Assembly: GCA_032718475.1 (NCBI GenBank)
Contig: JAUCBJ010001738.1
Coordinates: 1 to 51,080 of the forward strand
DNA length: 51,080 nucleotides
Source of the DNA: Nemertoderma westbladi
Lineage: Eukaryota > Xenacoelomorpha > Nemertodermatida > Nemertodermatidae
Direction of reading: 5' to 3'
The notes beneath the pieces were generated by a model. The model did no database searches. It was not told the origin of the DNA and was given only the letters and a program-made list of their open reading frames with translations. A program made the position numbers and the translations under genes. Below, one piece after another: positions 21,624 through 32,487 of the stretch. The first letter of the stretch is position 1; every line of letters begins with the position of its first letter.

Positions 21624-23171
21624 CCCTATTAAACCCGGGGGTCAATATGAGCCCCCCGTGGTTTTTTTTATTATAATTCTGAAACAAACGCAGTTGGGAA
21701 TCTGAAATTTTATGACTTTTCGTAAAAATCTATTGTCTTCCTAGTAGTTAAAACCGTTTTTAAAAATACTTGTTAGTTTTCGAGTTATAGCACCATTTTT
21801 TAACCCTACTTCTGGCACTTTTTTGAGACGTTTTTTGAAAATTACATTTCATTAAATATAAATTGTAACCTCTCTATTTTTTATTTACACCGGTTTTTTG
21901 GTGTTAGCAATTGGATGGAATTCATATAAATTGATTTAGAAATTTCAAACTTGTTTTTTTTCGACGGGTGCCAAATTTTGGTGCCAGCAACAAATTTTGA
22001 AATATGTCAATTTTGAAAATTGATTGTTGGAAACTTGTTTTTACGCAATTGGGGTTTTTTGGGGTTCTCGTTTCGATGAAATATATACGATTGTACCAAG
22101 CGTATCAAACTTGTATTTTTCGGTGCTGTGTGCAATTTTTGGTGCTAGCACGAAATTTTGAAAATCCATTCAATAGATAAAATAGCTTGTGACATTTTAT
22201 TTCTTACGTTTTAGAGGTTTATGGCTGTTCTGAATTCAATGGAATATATAATTATCAAACTAGACATCTCAAACTTGTATTTTTCGGAAGTGGGTGCAAA
22301 ATGTGTTGCTAGCACCAAATTTTGAAAATCATCAAATATATCAATTGATTGTGTCACCTTGTTTCTTGCGTTATACGTGTTTGTGAGGGTTCTGAATTTA
22401 ATGGAATCAGTAAAAATTTCATAAGAGTTTTCAAACTTGTATTTTTCGCCGGAGGGTGAAAATTGTTATGCCAGCACCAAATTTTGGAAAATAAGCAAAT
22501 TGATCAGTAGATAGTATCATCTTGTTTCTTGCGTTATGCGGGTTTATGAGGGTCCTGAATCCGATGGAATCAATAAAAACAGCACTGGACATCGCAAACT
22601 TGTACTTTTTGGTGATGGGTACGAAATTTGGTGCTAGCACCAAAATTTGCCAAATCACGCCGAAAAATACAAGTATCAATGATCTGGCATGTTAGAAATG
22701 TATTCCATTAGAATCAGCGCCCTAGAAAACCTATAAATGTGAATTTATAGCATCGTATAAGTGAATTAAAAATTTTGTGTTCTAACTGAAAAGTGCTGGT
22801 TACTTGTTTTTTTCATTTTTTTCTTACGCAGAGAAGACTAAACAGCCATTTATAGTAATCATATCATTTTTAAATATTTTCCAATATATTTTGCGCCTCA
22901 GAAAACCTGTATTGAAAAACAATTAGGCGAAAAATGTAACTTTCAAATTTTGTGAAAATTGTGCACTACTTGTAATTTTGGTGCTGCAATATAATCACCC
23001 CAGTACATTTTTTCGAAATTTTTTTTCGGTCGGATCCAGACTACTGATACCTACGTACAAACAAAAAATCAGACGTTTTCGTAAAAATTTGTAGATTTTA
23101 GAGGGGGGGGGGGGTCAATATTACCCCTTCCCGGTATTTGTACAACATTTTATAGCCCGGTACTAATAGGG
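21624..23171. mobile_element. piggyBac-like non-autonomous DNA transposon (1,548 bp) with TTAA target duplication
   Basis: The element is flanked by TTAA at 21620-21623 and 23172-23175. Removing it with one TTAA restores the LINE sequence exactly as in copy B (CGCATCTTAAAGGACACTG). Terminal inverted repeats start CCCTATTAAACCCGGG on the left and CCCTATTAGTACCGGG on the right. Just inside each end lies a GGGGTCAATAT motif within an imperfect palindrome (21637-21656; 23111-23127), which is typical of piggyBac ends. No transposase frame is present; the interior is AT-rich and made largely of diverged repeats of about 162 bp. It must have been moved by a transposase encoded elsewhere. Confidence 0.9.
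21900..22760. repeat. diverged tandem repeats of about 162 bp inside the piggyBac-like element
   Basis: The landmark TCAAACTTGTATTTTTCGG (or close) recurs at 21946, 22106, 22270, 22432 and 22595, spacings 160-164. Each unit also contains a GGTGCTAGCACC-like palindrome next to AAATTTTG. Near 22627-22644 the 18-bp palindrome TTTGGTGCTAGCACCAAA is perfect. Units differ at many positions, so the amplification is old. Confidence 0.85.
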
Positions 23172-23423
23172 TTAAAGGACACTGGCCTTGAAGATACGGA
23201 TGATCTAGCAAATGTTATGGGTGATAGGGAGTTGTGGCGGCGCAATTTTGTCGACAAGCCGGCACAGAATCTTAATATATATGAATATATAATGTAATAT
23301 ATATATATAATGCAGCTGCAATGCAGCATGCCGATCGTAGTAGTATGTTTACCGTAAGTACTCGGAGATCTTCATTTAATCCTCAAATCCAAGAACGATA
23401 GGCTGTGGTGAAAGTGAAAGAGT

Positions 23424-23628
23424 GCAAGTGGAAGTGGTGGAAGTGGTGGAAGTGGTGGAAGTGGTGGAAGTGGTGGAAGTGGTGGAAGTGGTGGAAGTGG
23501 TGGAAGTGGTGGAAGTGGTGAAAGTGGTGGAAGTGGTGGAAGTGGTGAAAGTGGTGGAAGTGGTGGAAGTGGTGAAAGTGGTGGAAATGGTGGACGTGGT
23601 GGAAGTGGTGGACGTGGTGGAAGTGGAA
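23424..23628. repeat. minisatellite, 9-bp unit, about 22 copies
   Basis: GTGGTGGAA repeated, with GTGGTGAAA, ATGGTGGAC and GTGGTGGAC variants towards the right end. It is open in several frames simply because the unit is a multiple of 3; no flanking coding sequence joins it. Confidence 0.95.
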
Positions 23629-23644
23629 GATTCCAAAATCAACA

Positions 23645-25370
23645 TTATTATCCAAAATAATTGAATAACAAATTGGTCCGAATTCCCACCACCAAAAAAT
23701 AATTTTTAGAAAAACAAAAGATATGCAATTATAATGTATTATTTAATACGCACAGCACATACATATATGCACCAACACACATAGAATCAACATAACAATA
23801 TTCACTGAATGTAATATTCGCGTTTCGGATACAACTGCAACCATATACATATAAGATTGTGGGTCCTAAAAAGTACAATACAATATCAATATCTTGCAAT
23901 ACGATAAACAAGGCGAATTTAAGCTACTTTATACGACTCTGGTTCCGTGTACAATCTCTTATGTGCGTTAGAGCCTAGTTAAATTAATCGGAAAATTACT
24001 TGAAATTTATTCAAATTTTCACATCCATGTTGATGAATGTTGATAAAAATATAAAAATTTGACACAATATGTGAATAAAGTAATAATAACAGTAGTTTCT
24101 AAATTGTACAGTTTATATGGTCCCATAATACTGCATATTCACTGGCGTTATAGAGATACAAAAACTTTAATTAAAAAAGTGAAACAATTAAAGTGTAATA
24201 AACGAAATGTTGGCATTAGATATTTATTTAGTTTTATAAAGTATATTTTGGACGAAAGTGAGGGAAGTATAAATATTATTTTATTTACTAAATGTATTTA
24301 TGTATAATAGGGGGGACTGTAAAGGGAGAGTCCCACCCCTGAGGAAAATCGCCACAAATAACAGCTGATTACTCCAAATTACTCCAAAATATAAAATTGT
24401 ATTCTGCGCAATTGACTTTCGTTTATTGTTTTCGTTAGAATACTGTAACCTGCTCCTTTCCTAAATTAATTACAAAAAATTTAATAATAGAATAATAGTT
24501 TATGCCAAAATACAATACAAAAACTATTACAAAAATATTCTTACGGTAGGTATTAGGGACTACTACTGTTTTTTATTGATACACTGACGATATGCAACAG
24601 TTAATGCAATAATTAACTTCGGAGATCACGTGATCCGAGATCACGTGACAGCTGCAAGACACTGAAATAAGATACAAACCAATCAATAACCGCTCAAATT
24701 ACATTGTAATTACAAATATGAGCCTGAGGCTCCAAAAACGAAGATACACCGTCTCGGTACATAGTTTCAGTAATTATAGCTGCATGTGACACTGATACAC
24801 TCAACGATATTAAAGGGGAACTCAGCACAATTATTCTTATTTAATTATTTTTAATCTCCATTACAAATATTGCAGCTGAATTATGTATGACCAACGAAAT
24901 GACTTGACATAAAGTAGTTCTTCATGACTTACATGCTAAAAGTTGCTTATTTGTAATTTAAACCTTTACAGAGCGACTGTACAATAACAATTTGAAATCT
25001 GGAGCAAATAGATTTGGCCCTGGTGCTGCGCTGGTGGGATGTATATAAATAAACGTTTTGAATATCTTTCAACTACAAATATATTGCCTCCAGAAGGGTT
25101 TTCATTGTATTTTTTTATTTGAATAAATTATTTATTATAATAAATTAATTAAATTATAATCCCGCCTCAGCTATATTTATAACAATATGTTTTACAATAA
25201 GAATATTGTTTAGTTTAATAATACTGTAGTTTGGTACTGTGAATCATAATTACTTCCGAGTAGCTCTCATTGCCTGTATGTGCCCATCTACAATATTAGC
25301 TCTTAATATTTACAATGAAATAATTATTATCTATTAATTTTTCATGATATCATTTCTGAGTTTTGTTTAC
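23645..25370. other. AT-rich stretch, 3' flank of the NR5A gene
   Basis: No coding frame is supported. Near 24625-24650 there are two CACGTG E-box cores within GATCACGTGATC and GATCACGTGA. On the minus strand this is downstream of the NR5A stop; AATAAA-type signals are present around 25100-25150 and are the first good polyadenylation candidates. Confidence 0.5.
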
Positions 25371-25919
25371 TTTTAGCGTGTAGCATTTCCATGAGTAAGT
25401 TATTTACTTGAGTAAGCACTTTTAGCGTGTAGCATTTCCATGAGTAAGTTATTTACTTGAGTAAGCACTTTTAGCGTGTAGCATTTCCATGAGTAAGTTA
25501 TTTACTTGAGTAAGCACTTTTAGCGTGTAGCATTTCCATGAGTAAGTCATTTACTTGAGTAAGCACTTTTAGCGTGTAGCATTTCCATGAGTAAGTTATT
25601 TACTTGAGTAAGCTATTTACTTGAGTAAGCACTTTTAGCGTGTAGCATTTCCATGAGTAAGTTATTTACTTGAGTAAGCTTTTACTTTTAGCGTGTAGCA
25701 TTTCCATGAGTAAGTTATTTACTTGAGTAAGCACTTTTAGCGTGTAGCATTTCCATGAGTAAGTTATTTACTTGAGTAAGCTTTTACTTTTAGCGTGTAG
25801 CATTTCCATGAGTAAGTTATTTACTTGAGTAAGCTACTTTTAGCGTGTAGCATTTCCATGAGTAAGTTATTTACTTGAGTAAGCTTTTACTTTTAGCGTG
25901 TAGCATTTCCATGAGTAAG
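25371..25919. repeat. 49-bp minisatellite made of NR5A 3'-terminal coding sequence, 11 occurrences
   Basis: TTTTAGCGTGTAGCATTTCC occurs at 25371, 25420, 25469, 25518, 25567, 25633, 25686, 25735, 25788, 25838 and 25891, mostly 49 bases apart, with 50-, 53- and 66-base variants. On the minus strand each unit carries codons for LLMEMLHAKS, the AF-2 helix of the receptor; only the copy at 25891 lies in the functional frame. The other ten lie after the stop codon, in the 3' untranslated region or downstream DNA. Confidence 0.95.
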
Positions 25920-26130
25920 CTATTGTAAGGAACTTCTCCGTTGAGATGTTTGAAGTATAGGAACTCTTCGCAACTGGCACTGATCGCTCGGAGCAGAGGA
26001 ATCAAAGAGAGTAACTTTCCAAACTTGTTAGTTATAGACGGGTAATGTGTCAAGGAGTAGTCCAATAGCGCTGCATTAATCTGCTCCTGGTAGCTTTCCA
26101 CAAGACCTCTATCGTTCAACAATGTCGCAT
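25871..26130 (-). CDS. NR5A: NR5A-type nuclear receptor, terminal coding exon (ligand-binding domain helices 9-12)
   Basis: Acceptor: minus-strand TTATTTCATTTATAG then AT at 26130, completing the Asp codon begun by G at 31570 (phase 1). The exon encodes 85 residues: ESYQEQINAALLDYSLTHYP, NKFGKLLSLIPLLRAIS, EEFLYFKHLNGEVPYNS, then LLMEMLHAK, the AF-2 activation helix. NR5A receptors (FTZ-F1, SF-1, LRH-1) end in LLIEMLHAK with the same KHLNGxVPxNN lead-in, so the assignment is strong; they are monomeric DNA-binding transcription factors in the nucleus. After HAK there is an unusual SKSLLK tail before TAA (25871-25873). Its AGCTTACTC codons duplicate those of the preceding Ser-Leu-Leu, evidently from the same event that produced the downstream 49-bp array. 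No splice or frame lesions are seen. Confidence 0.93.
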
Positions 26131-26238
26131 CTATAAATGAAATAACAGTTCGCTCAATTGAGTCTCATAAAAAAATAAAAAAGTTACTTGGTTATACTAA
26201 ATTATTTAATTTCTGTATTTCACAGGTAATACCAGGTT

Positions 26239-26747
26239 TAGTGAGATGTTCTATATCAGTGAGATGTTCTATATCAGTGAGATGTTCTATATCATTGAGA
26301 TGTTCTATATCAGTGAGATGTTCTATCTCAGTGAGATGTTCTATATCAGTGAGATGTTCTATATCAGTGAGATGTTCTATATCAGTGAGATGTTCTATAT
26401 CATTGAGATGTTCTATATCAGTGAGATGTTCTATATCAGTGAAATGTTCTATATCATTGAGATGTTCTATATCAGTGAGATGTTCTATATCAGTGAGATG
26501 TTCTATATTAGTGAGATGTTCTATATCAGTGAGAGATGTTCTATATCAGTGAGATGTTCTATATCAGTGAGATGTTCTATATTAGTGAGATGTTCTATAT
26601 CAGTGAGAGATGTTCTATATCAGTGAGATGTTCTATATTAGTGAGATGTTCTATATTAGTGAGATGTTCTATATTAGTGAGATGTTCTATATTAGTGAGA
26701 TGTTCTATATTAGTGAGATGTTCTATATTAGTGAGATGTTCTATCTC
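26239..26747. repeat. minisatellite, 18-bp unit, about 28 copies, in the last NR5A intron
   Basis: Unit GAGATGTTCTATATCAGT with variants ATTAGT, ATCATT and two 2-bp insertions (GAGAGATG near 26534 and 26608). It begins about 110 bases from the terminal exon's acceptor, so unlike two other arrays of this gene it does not touch an exon. Confidence 0.97.
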
Positions 26748-26752
26748 AAGAT

Positions 26753-28653
26753 GATGCCTTGATGCCTCTGTGATGGTTCTCATTATGTCTCATGACGTGC
26801 AAATTAAAATAATATATTTAAATTGTCCTTATAATAATCAGAATGTAGAGTTTAATAGATGAATATACAACATGCATACCAGCGACTTATTCCCACGCCT
26901 GAACTTTGGTGTCCTGGATACGAAATGTATCATATTTCTGTAGCCCAGCGTGACCAAACTTTGAAAAAATAGTTAATTATAAAACTAAGCGCGTTTGTAG
27001 ATTGGGATATATTGTAGTTAGTTAAAAGTTACGCCAAAAGACAACCAAACGGCGCTATGCCAGTGACATGGGAAGCGACATGGGGGTCCGGTTTTAACGA
27101 CCCTAAAAGATCGGGTTACTTAGCTATCGGAAACAACTGGCAACAATACGAGTCTTAATGAGCCAATTTACACGCAGTAAATAATTGCTACAGCCCAAAA
27201 ACCACCCGATATGTTTAGGAACGGAGTCGCGGTTTCTATTGTTAGGTTTTACCCATCACTACCACGCCGTACAAGATGTTATTATCTTGTTATTTTTGGC
27301 GACGAGTTGCTACTTTATGCGTAGAGTTAGGGCGAGATTGTTACGGAATTGGGAGCGAGTATTACTGACGTGTGTGACTGTTGAATCAGTAGTTGACTGG
27401 GTGTTTTTGTTATGTACCGGTTTCCTGCTGCAGCCTACCTGGCTAGGGCGTTACCGCTCGTTATACGCTAGTGCTAAACGACCATTACAAGTACAAATTA
27501 ACAAACACTTTACATTTAATCAAAATGTCCTGATTACGGCATTACGTACTCTTATGGGAGGTGCGAGGGAGGAGAGATTTATTACGTTGCAACATTATTA
27601 AACTGAATTCTACGCTGGCTGCTTTCTTTCTACAACCCATATAACAATGGCTGCCTGACTGCAGAAGCTAAATCTTAATTGTGATTCCTTAATAGTTAAT
27701 GAGTATAAGAATCTTTCGTCCGGTTCAGTTTACATTGTCGCGTGCCATTTATTAGGCCTGCGTTGCCCTCAGTTTGGGGCACGCTTTGGGGGCCTTATGT
27801 GCTGTGCGGTAGGAGGCATACTGTTACTGCAGAATGGTACCATGGTTGGCCTGGCCCCAGGCCATCGGCTAATTACTAGCTACAGTATAACCGAAGCCAC
27901 AAAGCTTTCTTCTATACTATCTGACAGTTTTACTGGACACATCATCCGTCAAATTTGAGCTTAAAAACCATGTTGATGCAAAAAAGGCGCAGTGCGTGCC
28001 AACGCATTAGTAGATTGAGTGCTGATGGGATGTGCTCAGCCCAATAAACATTATTATGTTATGGAATGTAGGTGTAGGGATGGGATGTAGGCAACGTGTT
28101 ACAGTATGTAGCGAATGTTGCTGATTAGATTGGTTAGTACACAGAAATTACAGATAAATACCATAAAGGGATTACTATTTCATTATATTTTCTATAATCC
28201 AGGTTGCCCCCCCCCCCCCCCCCCCCCACTACCACGCCCCCTCCCCAATCCAGTGTGATTATAATACAAATTAATTGAATTTGACGCCAAATGCTTCATA
28301 AGTTAGCTCATAAACTTACTGTTCTCTTACACCAATGACGAGGGGGAAATAATATAAAATAAACAATTTTTAATATTATGCTACCACTACCGAGTGCTAT
28401 GTTACCAACACTGCATTGTACAGTATAATAGTCAGGCGGGACTGTTTCTATAATTTGAGCCATTAAGTCTGTGAACCTTATCATATTACGGGCCAATAAC
28501 GACATTGTCCATCTGTACAAGTGCACACCTCTGGCACATTCGAACTTTCGAACGTTTATATCTCAGCAAAGTCTCAGTCCCATTCGTGTTGTAAACGAAA
28601 AGTTCTCAAAAGTAATGATAACGATAAGATAAAGTTGGCTGTATATCGGTATC
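26753..28653. other. intronic stretch of NR5A with a poly-C tract
   Basis: No recognisable gene. An open frame at 27185-27601 (plus strand) has no ATG at its start and no recognisable domain. An uninterrupted C tract of about 22 bases near 28206-28227 is G-rich on the transcribed sense of the NR5A intron. Confidence 0.5.
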
Positions 28654-31569
28654 CACATACCAGAGTATGGCTACATACCAGAGTATGGCTACATACCAGT
28701 GTATGGCTACATACCGGTGTATGGCTACATACCGGTGTATGGCTACATACCGGTGTATGGCTACATACCAGAGTATGGCTACATACCAGAGTATGGCTAC
28801 ATACCGGTGTATGGCTACATACCGGTGTATGGCTACATACCAGAGTATGGCTACATACCGGTGTATGGCTACATACCGGTGTATGGCTACATACTGGTGT
28901 AAGGCTACATACTGGTGTAGGGCTATATACCAGAGTATGGCTACATACCGGTGTATGGCTACATACCGGTGTATGGCTACATACCAGAGTATGGCTACAT
29001 ACCGGTGTATGGCTACATACCGGTGTATGGCTACATACTGGTGTAAGGTTACATACTGGTGTTGGGCTACATACTGGTGTAGGGCTACATTCTGGTGTTG
29101 GGCTACATACTGGTGTAGGGCTACATACCGGTGTATGGCTACGTAGGGTGTATGGCTACATACTGGTGTAAGGCTACATACTGGTGTTGGGCTACATTCT
29201 GGTGTTGGGCTACATACTGGTGTAGGGCTACATACCGGTGTATGGCTACGTAGGGTGTATGGCTACATACTGGTGTAAGGCTACATACTGGTGTTGGGCT
29301 ACATACCAGTGTATGGCTACGTAGGGTGTATGGCTACATACCAGTGTATGGCTACGTAGGGTGTATGGCTACATACTGGTGTAAGGCTACATTCTGGTGT
29401 AGGGCTACATACTGGAGTTGGGCTACATACCGGTGTATGGCTACGTAGGGTGTATGGCTACATACTGGTGTAAGGCTACATACTGGTGTTGGGCTACATT
29501 CTGGTGTTGGGCTACATACTGGTGTAGGGCTACATACCGGTGTATGGCTACGTAGGGTGTATGGCTACACAGGTGTTGGACTAAATACTGGTGTAGGGCT
29601 ACATACTAGTGTAGGACTACATACTGGTGTAGAGCTACATACCAGTGTAGGGCTTCATACTGGTGTATGGCTACATACTGGTATAGGGCTACATACTGGT
29701 GTAGGGCTACATTCTGGTGTAGGGCTACATACTGGTGTAGGACTACATACTGGCGTAGGGCTACATACTGGAGTATGGCTACATACTGGTGTAGGACTAC
29801 ATACTGGTGTAGGGCTACATACTGGTATAGGGCTACATACCGGTGTATGGCTACATAGGGTGTATGGCTATATACTGGTGCAGGGCTACATACTGGTGTA
29901 GGGCTACATACCGGTGTAGGGCTACATACTGGTGTAGGGCTACATACTGGTGTAGGGCTACATACCGGTGTATGGCTACATAGGGTGTATGGCTACATAG
30001 GGTGTATGGCTACATACTGGTGTAGGGCTACATACTGGTGTAGAGCTACATACTGGTGTAGGGCTACATACTGGAGTAGGGCTACATAGCGGTGTATGGC
30101 TACATAGGGTGTATGGCTACATACTGGTGTAGGGCTACATACTGGTGTAGGGCTACATACTGGTGTAGGGCTACATACCGGTGTATGGCTACATAGGGTG
30201 TATGGCTACATAGGGTGTATGGCTACATACTGGTGTATGGCTACATACTGGTGTAGGGCTACATACTGGTGTAGGGCTACATAGCGGTGTATGGCTACAT
30301 AGGGTGTATGGCTACATACTGGTGTAGGGCTACATACTGGTGTAGGGCTACATCCTGGTGTAGGGCTACATACTGGTGTAGGGCTACATACCGGTGTATG
30401 GCTACATAGGGTGTATGGCTACATAGGGTGTATGGCTACATACTGGTGTAGGGCTACATACTGGTGTAGGGCTACATACTGGTGTAGGGCTACATACCGG
30501 TGTATGGCTACATACTGGTGTAGGACTACATGCTGGTGTAGGGCTACATACTGGTGTAGGGCTACATACTGGTGTAGGGCTACATACTGGTGTAGGACTA
30601 CATACTGGTGTAGGGCTACATACTGGTGTATGGCTACATACTGGTGTAGGGCTACATACTGGTGTAGGGCTACATACCGGTGTATGGCTACATAGGGTGT
30701 ATGGCTACATAGGGTGTATGGCTACATAGGGTGTATGGCTACATACTGGTGTAGGGCTACATACTGGTGTAGGGCTACATACTGGTGTAGGGCTACATAC
30801 CGGTGTATGGCTACATACTGGTGTAGGACTACATGCTGGTGTAGGGCTACATACTGGTGTAGGGCTACATACTGGTGTAGGGCTACATACTGGTGTAGGA
30901 CTACATACTGGTGTAGGGCTACATACTGGTGTATGGCTACATACTGGTGTTGGGCTACATACTGGTGTTGGGCTACATACTGGTGTAGGACTACATACTG
31001 GTGTAGGGCTACATACTGGTGTAGGGCTACATACTGGTGTATGGCTACATACTGGTGTTGGGCTACATACTGGTGTTGGGCTACATACTGGTGTTGGGCT
31101 ACATACTGGTGTATGGCTACATAGGGTGTATGGCTACATAGGGTGTATGGCTACATAGCGGTGTATGGCTACATAGGGTGTATGGCTACATACTGGTGTA
31201 TGGCTACATACTGGTGTATGGCTACATACTGGTGTTGGGCTACATACTGGTGTATGGCTACATACTGGTGTTGGGCTACATACTGGTGTAGGGCTACATA
31301 GGGTGTATGGCTACGTAGGGTGTATGGCTACATACTGGTGTAGGGCTACATACTGGTGTATGGCTACATACTGGTGTAGGGCTACATACCGGTGTATGGC
31401 TACATACTGGTGTAGGGCTACATACTGGTGTAGGGCTACATACTGGTGTATGGCTACATACCGGTGTAGGGCTACATACCGGTGTAGGGCTACATACTGG
31501 TGTATGGCTACATACTGGTGTAGGACTACATACTGGTGTAGGGCTACATACTGGTGTAGGGCTACATAC
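28654..31569. repeat. 18-bp minisatellite built on the NR5A 5' splice site, about 2.9 kb
   Basis: On the minus (gene) strand the unit is GGTATGTAGCCCTACACC with variants (CAGTATGTAG, CCATACACC, CAACACC) and shorter units carrying CCCTATGTAG. The first unit begins exactly at the donor of the 31570 exon, so most units reproduce the GTATGT splice-donor core. Higher-order structure is visible: a block of about 303 bases at 30411-30713 is repeated nearly identically from 30714, and a roughly 110-base block recurs at 29140-29560. Confidence 0.97.
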
Positions 31570-31747
31570 CGGGATTCACAAGCACAATGTACTTGAGACA
31601 AGCGTATTCGTTTTGATCCACTTCCAATTCTCGCATTAATCGAATGACGTCACTGAGACGATCAATAATATTCCCCAAACCGGCCTGATGGAACTGCAGC
31701 GTATCAACCGACTGACCGGTAACCAAATAAACAACTTTACTTGGATT
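31570..31747 (-). CDS. NR5A: NR5A-type nuclear receptor exon (ligand-binding domain helices 6-9)
   Basis: Minus-strand acceptor CTATTTTTTACAG precedes AAT at 31747; donor G then GTATGT follows base 31570. 178 bases encode 59 residues plus one base: KVVYLVTGQSVDTLQFHQAG, IIDRLSDVIRLMRELEVDQN, EYACLKYIVLVNP. This aligns by eye to the NR5A segment with LVTGQ near the start and a LRxLxxDxxEFVCLKFLxLFNPD-type end. Upstream it joins CAG/AAT in phase 0; downstream G joins AT of the terminal exon to give Asp, continuing VNPD as in the family. The donor lies at the very edge of the 18-bp minisatellite, so more than a hundred donor-like sequences follow the true one. Confidence 0.9.
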
Positions 31748-32102
31748 CTGTAAAAAATAGAAAAATCGCTTAAATAATAATATTATATCAATTATAAATA
31801 AAGTTAAGTTTGATAGCTAAATCTAAAATTATAAATAAAATTAAAATTTATTAATGAAATCTATAAAATATTAGAAATAAAATCCTATATTTTATATAAT
31901 TCTAGTGAATTTCTAATAATATTATAAATATTAATAATAAATTCACTAGAATTATATAAAATATTTGAATATTTGAAATATTATGATACGAATATATTGT
32001 ATAGGCGTACTGTAATGTTAATTATTTCATTTCTCTGTTAATGCTTATAATCTTACAACATTCCATATTATAAATCAACTCATGTTATATCTGATATCCC
32101 AC

Positions 32103-32189
32103 CTGAACATGTTCTAATTGCCGATAAGCGTGGTCCATAATCAGTAAGTCACTCCAACTGCACTGTAGAAGTTTCATTTGATCGTCAAC
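32103..32189 (-). CDS. NR5A: NR5A-type nuclear receptor exon (ligand-binding domain helices 4-5)
   Basis: 87 bases, phase 0 at both ends: acceptor TTGTTTATTTGTCAG, donor CAG then GTGGGA. It encodes 29 residues, [20 protein letters not shown] then [18 protein letters not shown]-x-x-WS-x-LL-x-x-DH is the core nuclear-receptor signature in its NR5A form. The intron to the next exon is only about 355 bases, while both neighbouring large introns exceed 5 kb. Joining to the previous exon gives FFRDLQ then VDDQM, a family-typical junction. Confidence 0.92.
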
Positions 32190-32444
32190 CTGACAAATAA
32201 ACAACATTTAATATCAAAATAAATAAATAAATAACATTTCATAAATTTGTGAAATATGAAAACGAAATATGTTTCAAAGGATATAAATTAATATATTTCT
32301 TACATGAACAGAATCCATGTGTATTTGATACCAATATTGACATCACCAATCTAAGCCAACAACCATTCCTCCTAAAGTTCAGAAGTGTACTGAAGTCTAA
32401 GTGGTTATCACTTCAGTCTTTATAAGCTGTGTGTGAGGCCTACT

Positions 32445-32475
32445 ACTACTAGGTCGAGCGAACTCGGACAAACGC
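32445..32475 (-). mobile_element. 31-bp LINE 3'-end insertion with 12-bp target duplication
   Basis: Perfect direct repeats GTGAGGCCTACT at 32433-32444 and 32476-32487 flank 31 bases whose minus-strand reading ends TGTCCGAGTTCGCTCGACCT then AGTAGT, the LINE family-2 3' terminus. It is a minimal retrotransposition product in the NR5A intron, recent enough to keep exact duplications. Confidence 0.85.
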
Positions 32476-32487
32476 GTGAGGCCTACT

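Larger units (their letters stand above)
21513..23344 (+). mobile_element. LINE family 1, copy D: 3' end only, split by a piggyBac-like element
   Basis: Bases 21513-21623 and 23172-23344 together match the last about 280 bases of copy B: HGVNKHGGQPMTFLRRIL, then DTGLEDTDDLANVMGDRELW and NFVDKPAQ, the TA-rich 3' region, the GCTGCAATGCAGC hairpin (23315-23327) and a TAGTAGT end. The copy is strongly 5' truncated and lies next to copy C. TATGTTT occurs at both junctions and may be the target duplication, although TATGTTT is also repeated locally on the left side. Confidence 0.85.

Noticed and set aside
24620-24655. Two CACGTG palindromes as a regulatory site
   Set aside because: E-box cores are short and common, and no nearby promoter could be supported.
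25371-26747. Repeats regularly spaced like a CRISPR array
   Set aside because: The units are contiguous without unique spacers and the context is an animal gene; these are minisatellites.
26239-26747. Possible origin of the 18-bp GAGATGTTCTATATCAGT array from the neighbouring exon
   Set aside because: Only about ten bases (TTGAGATGTT) match the exon, and the array starts about 110 bases from the acceptor; too weak compared with the other exon-edge arrays.
27185-27601. 138-codon plus-strand frame in the last NR5A intron
   Set aside because: It has no ATG start, no recognisable motif and no splice context; it cannot be told from chance.
28206-28227. Poly-C tract as a functional G-quadruplex element
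   Set aside because: A single homopolymer run is equally explained by slippage or assembly error.
28521-31601. Tyr/Trp/His-rich frames in the 18-bp array
   Set aside because: Frames are a by-product of the 18-bp unit and are interrupted by 14-15-bp units; no coding flanks.
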